Source of the DNA: Collinsella sp. 4_8_47FAA
GTDB lineage: Bacteria; Actinomycetota; Coriobacteriia; Coriobacteriales; Coriobacteriaceae
Length of the DNA stretch: 64,000 nucleotides
Direction of reading: 5' to 3'
Assembly: GCF_000763055.1 (NCBI RefSeq)
Contig: NZ_KN214134.1
Location: 1-64,000, forward strand
Below are positions 33,869-44,625 of this stretch, piece by piece (within the stretch, counting starts at the first letter, position 1; each line of letters starts with the position of its first letter). Below the pieces are notes generated by a model, which was given only the letters and a program-made list of their open reading frames with translations, did no database searches and was not told where the DNA came from. The position numbers were made by a program, and so were the translations under genes.

Positions 33869-34975
33869 ATGACCATGTTCGCCCGCGATCTTTCCGTCGC
33901 GCACTACCGCAGCTTCGATAGTTATCGCCTTGCCCTGGACGAGGGCGTGACGATACTTGCGGGACCCAACGCGGCGGGAAAGACCAATCTCATAGAGGCG
34001 CTGCAGCTGCTGACGAGCGGCGCCTCGTTTAGGCATCCGACCGCAGCCGAGCTCGTCCATGATGGCGTGGGCTCGTGCAAGGTCGAGCTGAGGCTCGAGG
34101 GCGACGGCCGCGTGCTTGATATGAGATTGAGCGTGGAGGACGGTAAGCGCTCGTTTAGCCGCAACGGCAAGAGGTGCTCTGCCGCCGGTGTGCGCGGGGC
34201 TCTGCCGAGCGTGCTGTTTTGCCCCGACCATCTGGACATGGTTAAGCGAGGCGCCAGTGTGCGCCGCGCCGCCCTCGATGACTTTGGCATGCAGCTGAGC
34301 GCACGTTATGCCGATCTTGCGAGCACCTATGGACGCTGCGTGACCCAGCGTAACGCCCTGCTCAAGGAGACCTGGTGCTGTCGCGAGATGCTCGGCGCGT
34401 GGAACGATTCGATTGCCCGCGCGGGCTCGGCCCTGCTTGTGCACCGGTTGGCCCTGCTCGACCGGCTGGCGGGCCATGTGCACACTGCCTACGGGCAAGT
34501 GGCATCCGGTGAGGCTGCCAACGTGACCTATACGTCCACGCTGGGGGATTTGCCCCAGGTCGATGATCGCGAAGAGCTGAAGGGCTGGGCGTACGAGCGC
34601 ATGCTGGCTGCCCTTGATGAGCACGCCGACGAGGAAATTCGCCGCGGCGTGACGTTGGTGGGACCGCATCGCGATGAGATTGAGTTTACCGTGGCGGGTC
34701 GCTCCGCCCGTTCATTTGCCAGCCAAGGTCAGCAGCGAACGTTGGTTCTGGCCTGGAAGGTGGCGGAGGTGGCCGTGGCTCGCGATGTCCTGGGCACCGC
34801 CCCGTTGCTGCTTTTGGACGACGTGATGAGCGAACTCGACGGCGAACGCCGCGGTGCTTTTCTGCGGCTGATCGGCGATGATATCCAGACGGTCATAACC
34901 ACGACCAACCTGGGGTATTTTACCGATGACCTGCTTGATCGAGCCAAGGTGGTGAGCATGGGTGAGACGTGCTAA
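33869..34975 (+). CDS. recF: DNA replication and repair protein RecF
   Basis: SMC-like ATPase that guides RecA loading at gaps. 368 residues with Walker A GPNAAGKT (32-39), the RSFDSYRL start, signature-like SFASQGQQRTLVLAWKVAE, and Walker B PLLLLDDVMSELD. The ATG lies ten bases after dnaN. A longer open frame upstream overlaps dnaN in another frame and is not coding. The end overlaps the DUF721 gene by 14 bases. Confidence 0.96.
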   Translation: MTMFARDLSVAHYRSFDSYRLALDEGVTILAGPNAAGKTNLIEALQLLTSGASFRHPTAAELVHDGVGSCKVELRLEGDGRVLDMRLSVEDGKRSFSRNGKRCSAAGVRGALPSVLFCPDHLDMVKRGASVRRAALDDFGMQLSARYADLASTYGRCVTQRNALLKETWCCREMLGAWNDSIARAGSALLVHRLALLDRLAGHVHTAYGQVASGEAANVTYTSTLGDLPQVDDREELKGWAYERMLAALDEHADEEIRRGVTLVGPHRDEIEFTVAGRSARSFASQGQQRTLVLAWKVAEVAVARDVLGTAPLLLLDDVMSELDGERRGAFLRLIGDDIQTVITTTNLGYFTDDLLDRAKVVSMGETC

Positions 34976-35525
34976 TTACGAGCGCGAGAGCGAAACGGTT
35001 GCCTTCAGTGGATTTTTGAACGCAGAGCGTCAGCGCATCCTGGCGGCCGCGACACCTGAGCGCCGCGCGCAGATGGAGGCTGCCGAGGAGTCGCGCGCGG
35101 TCTATCGCGCGTGGAACGCGGTGTGCTCGGGCACGCGCGAGGGGCGGCATGTGACGGGCTTGCGCTACCTGCCCGAGTCCAATGAGCTGCTGGTATATCT
35201 CGATTCGCCCTCGTGGACGCAGGAAATGACGCTGTTGCGCGAGATCATCCGCGCGCGCATGGAGCGCGCCGGTGCGCATGTGGACGGCCTGGTGTTCAAA
35301 ACCACCGCGCCGGGTCACACGCCGCCCGCCGCCAAGCAGCGCCTGCGCCCGGCGACGACCGAGCGCCCGCCGGCCCCGCACGCCGACCTAAGTGAGGCCG
35401 AATGCACCGAGATTGAGCGCCAAGTGGCGCCCATCGAAGACCAAAAACTGCGCGAGGCCCTCGAGAATGCCATGAGAGCCAGTGCCGAGTGGGCCAAGGG
35501 CGTAGAAAGCAAAAAAGAGCCTTAA
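34962..35525 (+). CDS. DUF721 protein, probable DciA-type helicase loader
   Basis: A 187-residue protein of the DUF721 family, which contains DciA, the ancestral loader of the replicative helicase DnaB. The N-terminal domain shows the expected pattern (AVYRAWNAVCSGTREGRHVTGLRYLPESNELLVYLDSPSWTQEMTLLREIIRARM), followed by a Pro/Ala/Arg-rich linker and a helical charged tail. It overlaps recF (GTG start) and precedes gyrB, the standard actinobacterial position. Since dnaB is also in this window and no DnaC/DnaI loader is seen, a DciA role fits, but is inferred. Confidence 0.85.
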   Translation: MRRANYERESETVAFSGFLNAERQRILAAATPERRAQMEAAEESRAVYRAWNAVCSGTREGRHVTGLRYLPESNELLVYLDSPSWTQEMTLLREIIRARMERAGAHVDGLVFKTTAPGHTPPAAKQRLRPATTERPPAPHADLSEAECTEIERQVAPIEDQKLREALENAMRASAEWAKGVESKKEP

Positions 35526-35553
35526 ATCGCATCTGGTGGCCTTGTAGAGCCAA

Positions 35554-35581
35554 ATACCCTCGTTCCCGAGGGTATTTTTTT
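35554..35581 (+). terminator. intrinsic terminator after the DUF721 gene
   Basis: Perfect stem ATACCCTCG/CGAGGGTAT with loop TTCC followed by TTTTTTT. Separates dnaA-recF transcription from gyrBA. Confidence 0.92.
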
Positions 35582-35588
35582 ACGATAA

Positions 35589-37661
<2,073 letters not shown>

Positions 37662-37672
37662 GAGGAGGTAAC

Positions 37673-40414
37673 GTGGCAGACGATATCAACAACAACGAGG
37701 GTATGGGCGAGGCCGGCGATGCCGGTATGCCCGATGATCTGAAGCGCCTGCTTGCCCGTGCTGAGCAGGGCGAGGACGGCGATCCGGACGCCTATAACCC
37801 CGATGCCGATGATGATGAGGAAGAGGACGACGACGGTGAGCTCGAGGAGAGCTTTGGCGAAGTCGATCGTGGCGCCTCGGCCGGCGAGGACATCAACGGC
37901 GGCCAGCTCCAGATTTCGGAGTTCGGTCGCGAGATGAAGCAGTCGTTCATCGAGTATTCGATGTCGGTTATCACAGCGCGTGCCCTGCCGGACGTGCGCG
38001 ACGGCTTAAAGCCGGTACACCGCCGCATCCTGTACGCGATGAACGAGAGCGGCATCTACCCCAACCGCCCACACAAAAAGTCGGCCTGGACGGTCGGCGA
38101 AGTTATCGGTAAGTACCACCCGCACGGTGACTATGCGGTCTACGAGGCCATGGTCCGCCTGGCGCAGTGGTTCTCCATGCGCACGCCGCTCATCGACGGT
38201 CACGGCAACTTCGGCAACATCGATGGCGACGGCGCGGCGGCCATGCGTTACACCGAGAGCCGCCTGGCCAAGCCCGCCATGGAACTGCTGCGTGACTTGC
38301 AGAAGGATACCGTCGACTGGCAGCCCAACTACGACGAATCGCTCGCCGAGCCCGTGGCACTGCCTGCGCGCTTCCCCAACCTGCTGGTCAACGGCAGCCA
38401 GGGCATCGCCGTCGGCATGGCCACCAACATCGCCCCGCATAACCTCACCGAGGCGATCGAGGCCACCTGCTACCTGATCGACAACCCCGACGCCACCGCC
38501 GACGAGCTCATGCAGATCATGCCCGGTCCGGACTTCCCCACCGGCGCCATCATCATGGGCAGCGCCGGCATTAAGCAGAGCTACGAGACCGGCCGCGGCT
38601 CCATTACCGTGCGTGCCAAGGCACATGTGGAGTCCACCAAGACCGGCCGCAGCCGCCTGGTCTTTACCGAGATTCCCTACATGGTCAACAAGGGCACCCT
38701 GCAGGAGAAGATCGCCCAACTCGTCAACGACAAGCGCATTGAGGGCATCTCGGATATGCGCGATGAGTCCAACCAGAAGGGCATCCGTCTGGTCATCGAG
38801 CTCAAGAAGGGCGTCATTCCGCAGGTCGTGCTCAACAACCTGTATAAGTACACCTCGCTGCAGACGACCTTTGGCGCCAACAACCTGGCACTCGTCAACG
38901 GCGTTCCCAAATGCCTGAGCCTGCGCGAGATGCTGCAGCACTACATCGACCACCAGGTCGACGTCGTCACCCGCCGCACCCGCTTCGACCTTAAGAAGGC
39001 CCAGGCCCGCGCGCATATCCTCGAGGGCTACCTGATGGCCCTTGACCATATCGACGAGGTCATTAGCATCATCCGCTCCTCGCAGACCGACTCCGAGGCC
39101 AGCAGCCGACTGATCGAACGCTTTGGCTTTACGCCCGAGCAGACCACGGCCATCCTCGAGATGAAGCTGCGCCGCCTGACCGGCCTGGAGCGCGACAAGA
39201 TCCAAGAAGAGTTGGACGGCCTGCGCCGCGCCATCGCCTACTACGAGGACCTGCTGGCGCACGAGGAGAAGATCCTGGGCGTCATCAAGGAAGAGATGCG
39301 CGAGATCTCCAAGAAGTTCGGCGACAAGCGCCGCACCGAGATCAGCCAGGTTGAGAAGGACCTGGATGTCGAGGACCTCATCGCCGACGAGGATATGGTC
39401 GTGACCATCACCCACACCGGCTACGTTAAGCGTATCCCGGTGGCCGCCTACCGTGCCCAAAAGCGCGGTGGCAAGGGCGTGTCGGGCGTCAACCTCAAAG
39501 AGGACGACGTCATCGACGAGATGTTCATCGCGTCCACGCACGAGTACGTGCTGTTCTTCTCGAGCAAGGGCAAGGTCTATCGCCTGAAGGTGCACGAGCT
39601 GCCGGTGGGTACGCGCCAGGCGCGCGGTACCGCGATCGTCAACCTGCTGCCCTTCGAGGAGGGCGAGAAGATCGCGAGCGTCATCAGCTGCCGCGAGTTC
39701 CCAGCCGACGAGTACCTGATGTTTGCCACCAAGAGCGGCATGGTCAAGAAGACCGTGATGAGCGCATATGACCGCAGCCGTCGCGACGGCCTGATCGCTA
39801 TCAACCTGCGTGACGACGACGCGCTGCTGAACGTGCGCCGCGTGCGCGAGGGCGACAAGATTATCCTGGCCACCACCGCGGGCAAGGCGATCATGTTCTC
39901 CGAGGAGCAGGTGCGCGCCACCGGCCGCGATACCAGCGGCGTTCGCGGTATTGGTATGAAGGACGGCGTGAGCGTTCTGGGCATGGAAGTCACTAACGGC
40001 AACGGCGATCTGTTCGTCATCACCGAGCGCGGCTACGGCAAGCGCACGCCGGTCGCGGACTACCCGGAGCAGAATCGCGGCGGTCAGGGCGTCTACACCA
40101 TTCAAATGACCGAGCGTAAGGGTAACCTCGCGGCCATGAAGACGGTGGGCCCGCAGCACGAGCTGTTCATCGTGACGGAGGGCGCGACGGTCATTCGCGT
40201 CAAGACCGACGAGATCAGCCAGACCGGCCGCGCCACCCAGGGCGTCAAGATGATGACCGTCGACGACAACGACCGCATCTGCGCCGTGGCCCGCATGACG
40301 ACCGCCAAAGAGAAGCCCGAGGGCGAAGCCATAGAAAACGGCTCCGCCCCCGAAGAAACCCCTGTCGATCTAGGCGACGGCAACGACATGCCGGAAGATC
40401 TCCTTGACGAGTAA
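37673..40414 (+). CDS. gyrA: DNA gyrase subunit A
   Basis: Cleaving and DNA-wrapping subunit. 913 residues from a GTG with GAGGAGGT upstream. Residues 1-78 are an acidic extension (Asp/Glu runs near 45-62) absent in most GyrA. The winged-helix and tower follow with catalytic Tyr193 ([13 protein letters not shown]); the GyrA box QKRGGKG is at the start of the six-bladed C-terminal domain. In the quinolone-determining region the sequence is [11 protein letters not shown]: the position equal to E. coli Ser83 is Tyr154 and that equal to Asp87 is Glu158. Tyr at position 83 is a known resistance substitution in other species. The tail after 880 is acidic again. Confidence 0.97.
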   Translation: MADDINNNEGMGEAGDAGMPDDLKRLLARAEQGEDGDPDAYNPDADDDEEEDDDGELEESFGEVDRGASAGEDINGGQLQISEFGREMKQSFIEYSMSVITARALPDVRDGLKPVHRRILYAMNESGIYPNRPHKKSAWTVGEVIGKYHPHGDYAVYEAMVRLAQWFSMRTPLIDGHGNFGNIDGDGAAAMRYTESRLAKPAMELLRDLQKDTVDWQPNYDESLAEPVALPARFPNLLVNGSQGIAVGMATNIAPHNLTEAIEATCYLIDNPDATADELMQIMPGPDFPTGAIIMGSAGIKQSYETGRGSITVRAKAHVESTKTGRSRLVFTEIPYMVNKGTLQEKIAQLVNDKRIEGISDMRDESNQKGIRLVIELKKGVIPQVVLNNLYKYTSLQTTFGANNLALVNGVPKCLSLREMLQHYIDHQVDVVTRRTRFDLKKAQARAHILEGYLMALDHIDEVISIIRSSQTDSEASSRLIERFGFTPEQTTAILEMKLRRLTGLERDKIQEELDGLRRAIAYYEDLLAHEEKILGVIKEEMREISKKFGDKRRTEISQVEKDLDVEDLIADEDMVVTITHTGYVKRIPVAAYRAQKRGGKGVSGVNLKEDDVIDEMFIASTHEYVLFFSSKGKVYRLKVHELPVGTRQARGTAIVNLLPFEEGEKIASVISCREFPADEYLMFATKSGMVKKTVMSAYDRSRRDGLIAINLRDDDALLNVRRVREGDKIILATTAGKAIMFSEEQVRATGRDTSGVRGIGMKDGVSVLGMEVTNGNGDLFVITERGYGKRTPVADYPEQNRGGQGVYTIQMTERKGNLAAMKTVGPQHELFIVTEGATVIRVKTDEISQTGRATQGVKMMTVDDNDRICAVARMTTAKEKPEGEAIENGSAPEETPVDLGDGNDMPEDLLDE

Positions 40415-40454
40415 GAGGCCCTAACTGTTAGAAAATATCAGACCCCATATATCG

Positions 40455-40487
40455 GCGGTCGGCGCACTGCGCGCCGACCGCTTTTTT
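40455..40487 (+). terminator. intrinsic terminator of gyrBA
   Basis: Perfect eleven-pair stem GCGGTCGGCGC/GCGCCGACCGC followed by TTTTTT. Confidence 0.92.
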
Positions 40488-40503
40488 GAAAATTGAACCC
40501 CGC

Positions 40504-40640
40504 GTCGGCCCCGGCTGCCCGACGGCATGCGAAGTCGATCGCGAGTTCCGCACGAGCCGGAGAGCACTTAATGTGCTCTCCGTGCGAGCAGGACTGTCCG
40601 AGCAGGCGACTTCGCATGCCGCCGGGCAGCCGGGGCCGAC
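40504..40640. repeat. long inverted-repeat element with internal hairpin
   Basis: Two 34-base arms (40504-40537 and 40607-40640) are complementary at 33 positions; the single mismatch becomes a G-U pair in a minus-strand transcript. The 69-base loop holds a second hairpin, CGGAGAGCAC-TTAAT-GTGCTCTCCG. It lies between the gyrA terminator and the tRNA-Ile promoter and carries the words GAGTTCCGC and GAGCCGGAG, similar to the loops of the hairpins at 63.4-63.75 kb. No reading frame or tail of T is present. Confidence 0.8.
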
Positions 40641-40667
40641 ACCCCTCAAAGATTTTCAAAAAAGTTG

Positions 40668-40697
40668 TTGACGCGCGCGTAACGACTCGTCTAATAT
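40668..40697 (+). promoter_or_regulatory. promoter of the tRNA Ile-Ala-Ile cluster
   Basis: TTGACG, 18 bases, TAATAT, with a GC-rich discriminator-like start (CGCGA) before the first tRNA; typical of stable RNA promoters. Confidence 0.75.
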
Positions 40698-40711
40698 ATC
40701 CCTTGCGCGAT

Positions 40712-40788
40712 GGACCTGTAGCTCAGTTGGTTAGAGCGTCCGGCTGATAACCGGGAGGTCACAAGTTCGAATCTTGTCAGGTCCACCA
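40712..40788 (+). tRNA. tRNA-Ile (anticodon GAT), copy 1
   Basis: Acceptor GGACCTG/CAGGTCC, anticodon loop CTGATAA, T-arm AAGTTCGAATCTT, discriminator A, encoded CCA. Identical over its whole length to copy 2. Confidence 0.96.
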
Positions 40789-40799
40789 CTTTCTTTCGC

Positions 40800-40844
40800 A
40801 ATAAACACCCCAGCGAGAGCCGAGTCGCCGCTGGGGTGTTTATT
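40800..40844 (+). terminator. terminator or processing hairpin between tRNAs
   Basis: Sixteen perfect pairs, AATAAACACCCCAGCG with CGCTGGGGTGTTTATT, around a 13-base loop. With the weak T-rich end it may terminate part of the transcripts after the first tRNA-Ile. Confidence 0.6.
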
Positions 40845-40855
40845 ACTGTCTCCGT

Positions 40856-40931
40856 GGGGGTTTAGCTCAGCTGGGAGAGCGCGGGCTTTGCAAGCCTGAG
40901 GTCAGGGGTTCGATCCCCCTAACCTCCACCA
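40856..40931 (+). tRNA. tRNA-Ala (anticodon TGC)
   Basis: Acceptor GGGGGTT/AACCTCC (one G-U pair), anticodon loop TTTGCAA, T-arm GGGGTTCGATCCCC, encoded CCA. Confidence 0.96.
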
Positions 40932-40935
40932 TGAT

Positions 40936-41012
40936 GGACCTGTAGCTCAGTTGGTTAGAGCGTCCGGCTGATAACCGGGAGGTCACAAGTTCGAATCTTG
41001 TCAGGTCCACCA
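40936..41012 (+). tRNA. tRNA-Ile (anticodon GAT), copy 2
   Basis: Same sequence as copy 1, four bases after tRNA-Ala, with encoded CCA. Followed by a strong terminator. Confidence 0.96.
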
Positions 41013-41026
41013 TCAAAACTGTGAAG

Positions 41027-41056
41027 AGCCCTGAGGCGTTGCCTCGGGGCTTTTTT
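41027..41056 (+). terminator. intrinsic terminator of the tRNA cluster
   Basis: Stem AGCCCTGAGGC/GCCTCGGGGCT followed by TTTTT. Confidence 0.9.
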
Positions 41057-41171
41057 CTTGTCTGCGATAAATCTCATTTTGGTTTTGTGTGCTGTGCGAA
41101 AGATTGGGTAGTATAGCTATTCAATGCGGCAACCCTGCCGCGTGTTAACCGCTACGTACCGGAGGTGTTCC

Positions 41172-41672
41172 ATGGTTCGTGTCGACATAGAGACCATCGT
41201 CATGGCCGCCGGTCCCGTGCCATCGCTTATCGTGCTTCGCGAGCGCTGCAGTAAATCGGACTCGCCCGCGCCGTTGCGTTCCCTTTCCATTCAGACTGGT
41301 TCGTTTGAGGCTGCTGCCATTAGCCGTGGCATCGATAGTGGCCGCGCCGAGCGCCCGATTACCCATGACCTGCTGCTCGATACTGTTAGCGCCCTGGGCG
41401 CCAAGCTCGAGCGCATCGAGATCGTTCGCGCCGAGCCGCCGGTGTTCTACGCGACGATCGTTGTGCTGGTCGATGGCGACGAGCGCAAGATCGACGCCCG
41501 CCCCAGTGATGCCATTGCCCTTGCCGTGCGCAGCAATGCTCCCATGTTTGTGGAGGATGACATCATGAATCGCTTGGGCACTGTTTCTACCCATGCCGAG
41601 GAAGTTGACGACGAGCAGGAGTTCGAGAAGTTCGACGAGTTCGTCCATACGCTCTCCCCCGATGATTTCTAA
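41172..41672 (+). CDS. bifunctional nuclease (BFN/DUF151) family protein
   Basis: A 166-residue protein of the DUF151 family, named after plant and mycobacterial proteins with DNase/RNase activity. The conserved core is present: LRSLSIQTGSFEAAAISRGI, RPITHDLLLDTVSALGAKLERIEI, FYATIVVLVDGDERKIDARPSDAIALAVRSNAPMFVED. The acidic tail (EEVDDEQEFEKFDE) is lineage-specific. ATG (MVRVDIET) is preceded by GGAGGT. Directly followed by a membrane protein gene (TAAATG). Family firm; nuclease activity not shown for most members. Confidence 0.9.
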   Translation: MVRVDIETIVMAAGPVPSLIVLRERCSKSDSPAPLRSLSIQTGSFEAAAISRGIDSGRAERPITHDLLLDTVSALGAKLERIEIVRAEPPVFYATIVVLVDGDERKIDARPSDAIALAVRSNAPMFVEDDIMNRLGTVSTHAEEVDDEQEFEKFDEFVHTLSPDDF

Positions 41673-42062
41673 ATGCGGGGCGGCCAGGTTGCGGAGCGTT
41701 CGCTGATGGCCGGCGGCATGTCTGCCGAGGCGGCGGCTATCGCGCGTGAAGCCCAGATGCGCTCGGAGGCATCCGAGGCGGCTCGCATTGCCTATGTGAC
41801 GCAGGCCCGCACGCTTCGTGAACGCCGCGGCTTGTTTATCAAGATGGTTGTCATCTCCGTCCTTGTCGCGGCAATCTGCTCGCGCCTTCGTGGTACAGTT
41901 GGTGCGCTTGGGTTTTCGATCTCTACGGGCCTGGTGATCTGGGGTGTGGTCGACGCGGTAATGCTGACTAGTCAGATCAAGGTGCTCGACAAGCGCGCGA
42001 TGGATATGATGCGCGCCCGCGACGCTGCCGCTAAGATCGCCGCCGAGGCACAGGAACTGTAA
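41673..42062 (+). CDS. small two-TM membrane protein, unknown
   Basis: A protein of up to 129 residues: an Ala/Glu/Arg-rich amphipathic N-terminus, two membrane helices (about 55-70 and 77-98: MVVISVLVAAICSRL, VGALGFSISTGLVIWGVVDAVML), and a charged helical tail. The first ATG abuts the stop of the nuclease-family gene (TAAATG) and could be used by coupling; an ATG 11 codons later has GGAG nine bases upstream and is an equally good start. No family recognised. Confidence 0.7.
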   Translation: MRGGQVAERSLMAGGMSAEAAAIAREAQMRSEASEAARIAYVTQARTLRERRGLFIKMVVISVLVAAICSRLRGTVGALGFSISTGLVIWGVVDAVMLTSQIKVLDKRAMDMMRARDAAAKIAAEAQEL

Positions 42063-42092
42063 CGACGCCGGACTCGATGGGAAGGTCTAAAG

Positions 42093-42542
42093 ATGGCACA
42101 GGATATGCAGGACGCCGGTAACGTCTCCGCCGAGCTCGACGCCATGGTGTGCGATCTGATCGGCGCCTTCTTGGACGACCTGGCCGCGGGCGAGAACCCG
42201 GGCGTGGTCGTGGCAATCGAGGACGCTGCTTCCAACCGATATCTGGCGGCGCTCGACGAGGACGGCGAAGAGGCGTGCCTGGAGGCGGCCACCAACTTTA
42301 TCTCCGAGCACAAGATGGGCCTTAAGGACGAGGGCCTGGGCCGCATCGCCCGTTACGCCATCGGCTACACCGGTTGTGTCGAGATCGATGGCGGCTACCA
42401 TGACGCCCTGCTCGTGAGCTTCTTCGAAACCACGCTCGAGAGCGGCTTTTCGGCATACGTACTGTACGAGGGTGTGGGCGCCGGCGATGGTTTTATGTGG
42501 AGCGACCCTGAACCTGCAGGTGAGGAAACCCCTCTAATCTAA
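42093..42542 (+). CDS. conserved-looking hypothetical protein
   Basis: A 149-residue acidic soluble protein without recognised domain. It has an Asp/Glu-rich helical N-terminus, a middle with ISEHKMGLKDEGLGRIARYAIGYTGCVEIDGGYHDALLVSFFE, and a Pro/Glu tail. Strong ribosome binding site (GAAGG) and codon bias like its neighbours support it as a real gene. It lies 30 bases after the two-TM gene and before typA. The pattern of alternating strands suggests a small alpha/beta fold; function unknown. Confidence 0.75.
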   Translation: MAQDMQDAGNVSAELDAMVCDLIGAFLDDLAAGENPGVVVAIEDAASNRYLAALDEDGEEACLEAATNFISEHKMGLKDEGLGRIARYAIGYTGCVEIDGGYHDALLVSFFETTLESGFSAYVLYEGVGAGDGFMWSDPEPAGEETPLI

Positions 42543-42659
42543 AATCGCTAAAATAAACGAGTTTTCGGTAAAAGGCTCAATATTCCCGCTGAGCGTTGTG
42601 TTGCTGGGCGGGTCGCATACGCGTGCCGGTTGTATATAGATAGAAGATAGGGGAACTAC

Positions 42660-44498
42660 ATGCGCGTAGACAATCTGAGGAACATCGCCATCATCGCTCA
42701 CGTCGACCACGGCAAGACGACGATGGTCGACAAGCTCCTGCGTGCCACGGACGCCTTCCGTGCCAACCAGCAGGTCGAGGACCGCGTCCTGGATTCTAAC
42801 GACCAGGAGCGCGAGCGCGGCATTACGATTCTCGCCAAGAACATCTCTATCGAGTACAAGGACGTTAAGATCAACGTCATCGACACTCCGGGCCACGCCG
42901 ACTTTGGCGGCGAGGTCGAGCGCGTGCTGCGTATGGCCGACGGCGCCCTGCTGCTGGTCGACGCCTTTGAGGGCCCCATGCCCCAGACCCGCTTCGTGCT
43001 GCGTCACGCTATCGACACCGGTCTCAAGATCATGATCGTCATCAACAAGATTGACCGTCCGGGTGCTAACCCCGAGAAGGCCTACAACGACTGCCTGGAC
43101 CTTATGGCCGACCTGGGCGCCACCGACGACCAGCTTGAGTTCGCCATGGAGCACGTGGTCTACGCCAGCGCTATGAATGGCTTTGCCCGCCTTGATCCCA
43201 ACGACGGCAACATGGACATGTATCCGCTGCTCGATATGATCATCGACGACATGCCCGCGCCCGAGGTTGACGAGAACGCCCCGCTGGCCATGCAGTGCGT
43301 GACCATCGACCACTCCAACTTCGTTGGTCGTATCGGCATCGGCCGCGTGTACTCCGGCACCATCCACCAGGGCGACCAGATCCTGGTTGTCAAGAACGAC
43401 GGCTCCAGCGCTACCGCCACCGTCAAGCAGCTCTTTACCTTCGACTACCTGGGCCGCACCGAGTGCCAGGAAGTCGGCGCCGGCGACATCGCCGCTGTCG
43501 TGGGCATCGACCGCACCGATATCGGCGATGTCTACACCGATCCCGAGAACCCCGTCGAGCTCGAGCCCATCGAGATCGACCCGCCGACCCTGTCCATCGT
43601 CTTCGAGGCTTCGACCTCCCCGCTCGTCGGCCGCGACGGCGACATCGTGGGCGCCCGTCAGCTCAAGGAGCGCCTGTTCAACGAGGCCGAGAACAACGTG
43701 ACCATGAAGATCGAGGAGCTCGAGGACAAGAGCGGCGTCGAGGTCTCGGGCCGCGGCATCCTGCACCTGTCCGTCCTGATGGAGTCCATGCGCCGCGAGG
43801 GCTTTGAGTTCCAGGTCGGCCGTCCCCGCGTCCTGTTTAAGAAGGACGAGAACGGCAACAAGATGGAGCCTGTCGAGCAGGCCGTCGTCGAGTGCCCGGA
43901 CGAGTACTCGGGCAAGGTCGTTGAGGTCTTCGGTACCTCCGGCGGCATCATGACGAGTATGGACACCTCGGGCATCGTGACGCACCTCGAGTTTAAGATC
44001 CCGACCCGCGGCATCATGGGTCTTAAGAACCGCATTATGAATGTCACCCACGGCGAGGGCGTGTTCTACCACACCTTCCTGGAGTATGGTCCCTACGCCG
44101 GCGAGATCGGCAACCGTCAGAACGGCGCCATGATCTCCATGACCACCGAGAAGGCCGTTGCCTACGCTCTGGGTACGCTGCAGGAGCGCGGCCAGCTGTT
44201 TGTTGAGCCGGGCACCGAGTGCTACGAGGGCATGATCGTGGGCGAGCGCAGCAAGGCTGGCGACATGGTCGTCAACATCGCCCGTACCAAGAACCTGGGC
44301 AACCAGCGTTCCTCGACCTCCGATATCTCCGTCCAGCTGGTGCCGCCCCGCACCTTCTCGCTGGAGGAGGCGCTGGAGTACATCGCCGACGACGAGCTGG
44401 TCGAGATCACTCCCAAGAACATCCGCCTACGCAAGCGTCTGCTCAACGCCACCGACCGCAAGAAGGCTGCCGTCCGCGCCGGCCAGGTCAACAAATAA
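42660..44498 (+). CDS. typA: translational GTPase TypA/BipA
   Basis: Ribosome-binding GTPase used in 50S assembly and stress or cold adaptation. 612 residues with G1 AHVDHGKTT, the switch region RGITI, G3 [13 protein letters not shown]4 NKIDR and G5 region YASAMNG; then EF-G-like domains and the TypA-specific C-terminal domain ending with [16 protein letters not shown]. Length matches the family. Monocistronic, with a strong terminator. Confidence 0.97.
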   Translation: MRVDNLRNIAIIAHVDHGKTTMVDKLLRATDAFRANQQVEDRVLDSNDQERERGITILAKNISIEYKDVKINVIDTPGHADFGGEVERVLRMADGALLLVDAFEGPMPQTRFVLRHAIDTGLKIMIVINKIDRPGANPEKAYNDCLDLMADLGATDDQLEFAMEHVVYASAMNGFARLDPNDGNMDMYPLLDMIIDDMPAPEVDENAPLAMQCVTIDHSNFVGRIGIGRVYSGTIHQGDQILVVKNDGSSATATVKQLFTFDYLGRTECQEVGAGDIAAVVGIDRTDIGDVYTDPENPVELEPIEIDPPTLSIVFEASTSPLVGRDGDIVGARQLKERLFNEAENNVTMKIEELEDKSGVEVSGRGILHLSVLMESMRREGFEFQVGRPRVLFKKDENGNKMEPVEQAVVECPDEYSGKVVEVFGTSGGIMTSMDTSGIVTHLEFKIPTRGIMGLKNRIMNVTHGEGVFYHTFLEYGPYAGEIGNRQNGAMISMTTEKAVAYALGTLQERGQLFVEPGTECYEGMIVGERSKAGDMVVNIARTKNLGNQRSSTSDISVQLVPPRTFSLEEALEYIADDELVEITPKNIRLRKRLLNATDRKKAAVRAGQVNK

Positions 44499-44525
44499 GC
44501 GCTGGGCTTTATAGCGTCTAACAAG

Positions 44526-44560
44526 AAAGGGCGTCGACCGCGATGGTCGGCGCCCTTTTT
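44526..44560 (+). terminator. intrinsic terminator of typA
   Basis: AAAGGGCG...CGCCCTTTTT with inner CGACC/GGTCG pairing around GCGA-T; ends in TTTTT. Confidence 0.88.
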
Positions 44561-44587
44561 GGTTCAGGGGGCAGGTTCGTTTGCGCC

Positions 44588-44616
44588 GCCACAAAGGTGC
44601 TTGGCATCTTTGTGGC
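44588..44616 (-). terminator. hairpin after the polymer-type membrane protein gene
   Basis: Perfect GCCACAAAG/CTTTGTGGC around an 11-base loop, ten bases past the stop on the minus strand; no T run on that strand. Confidence 0.5.
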
Positions 44617-44625
44617 AGTTAGCTG

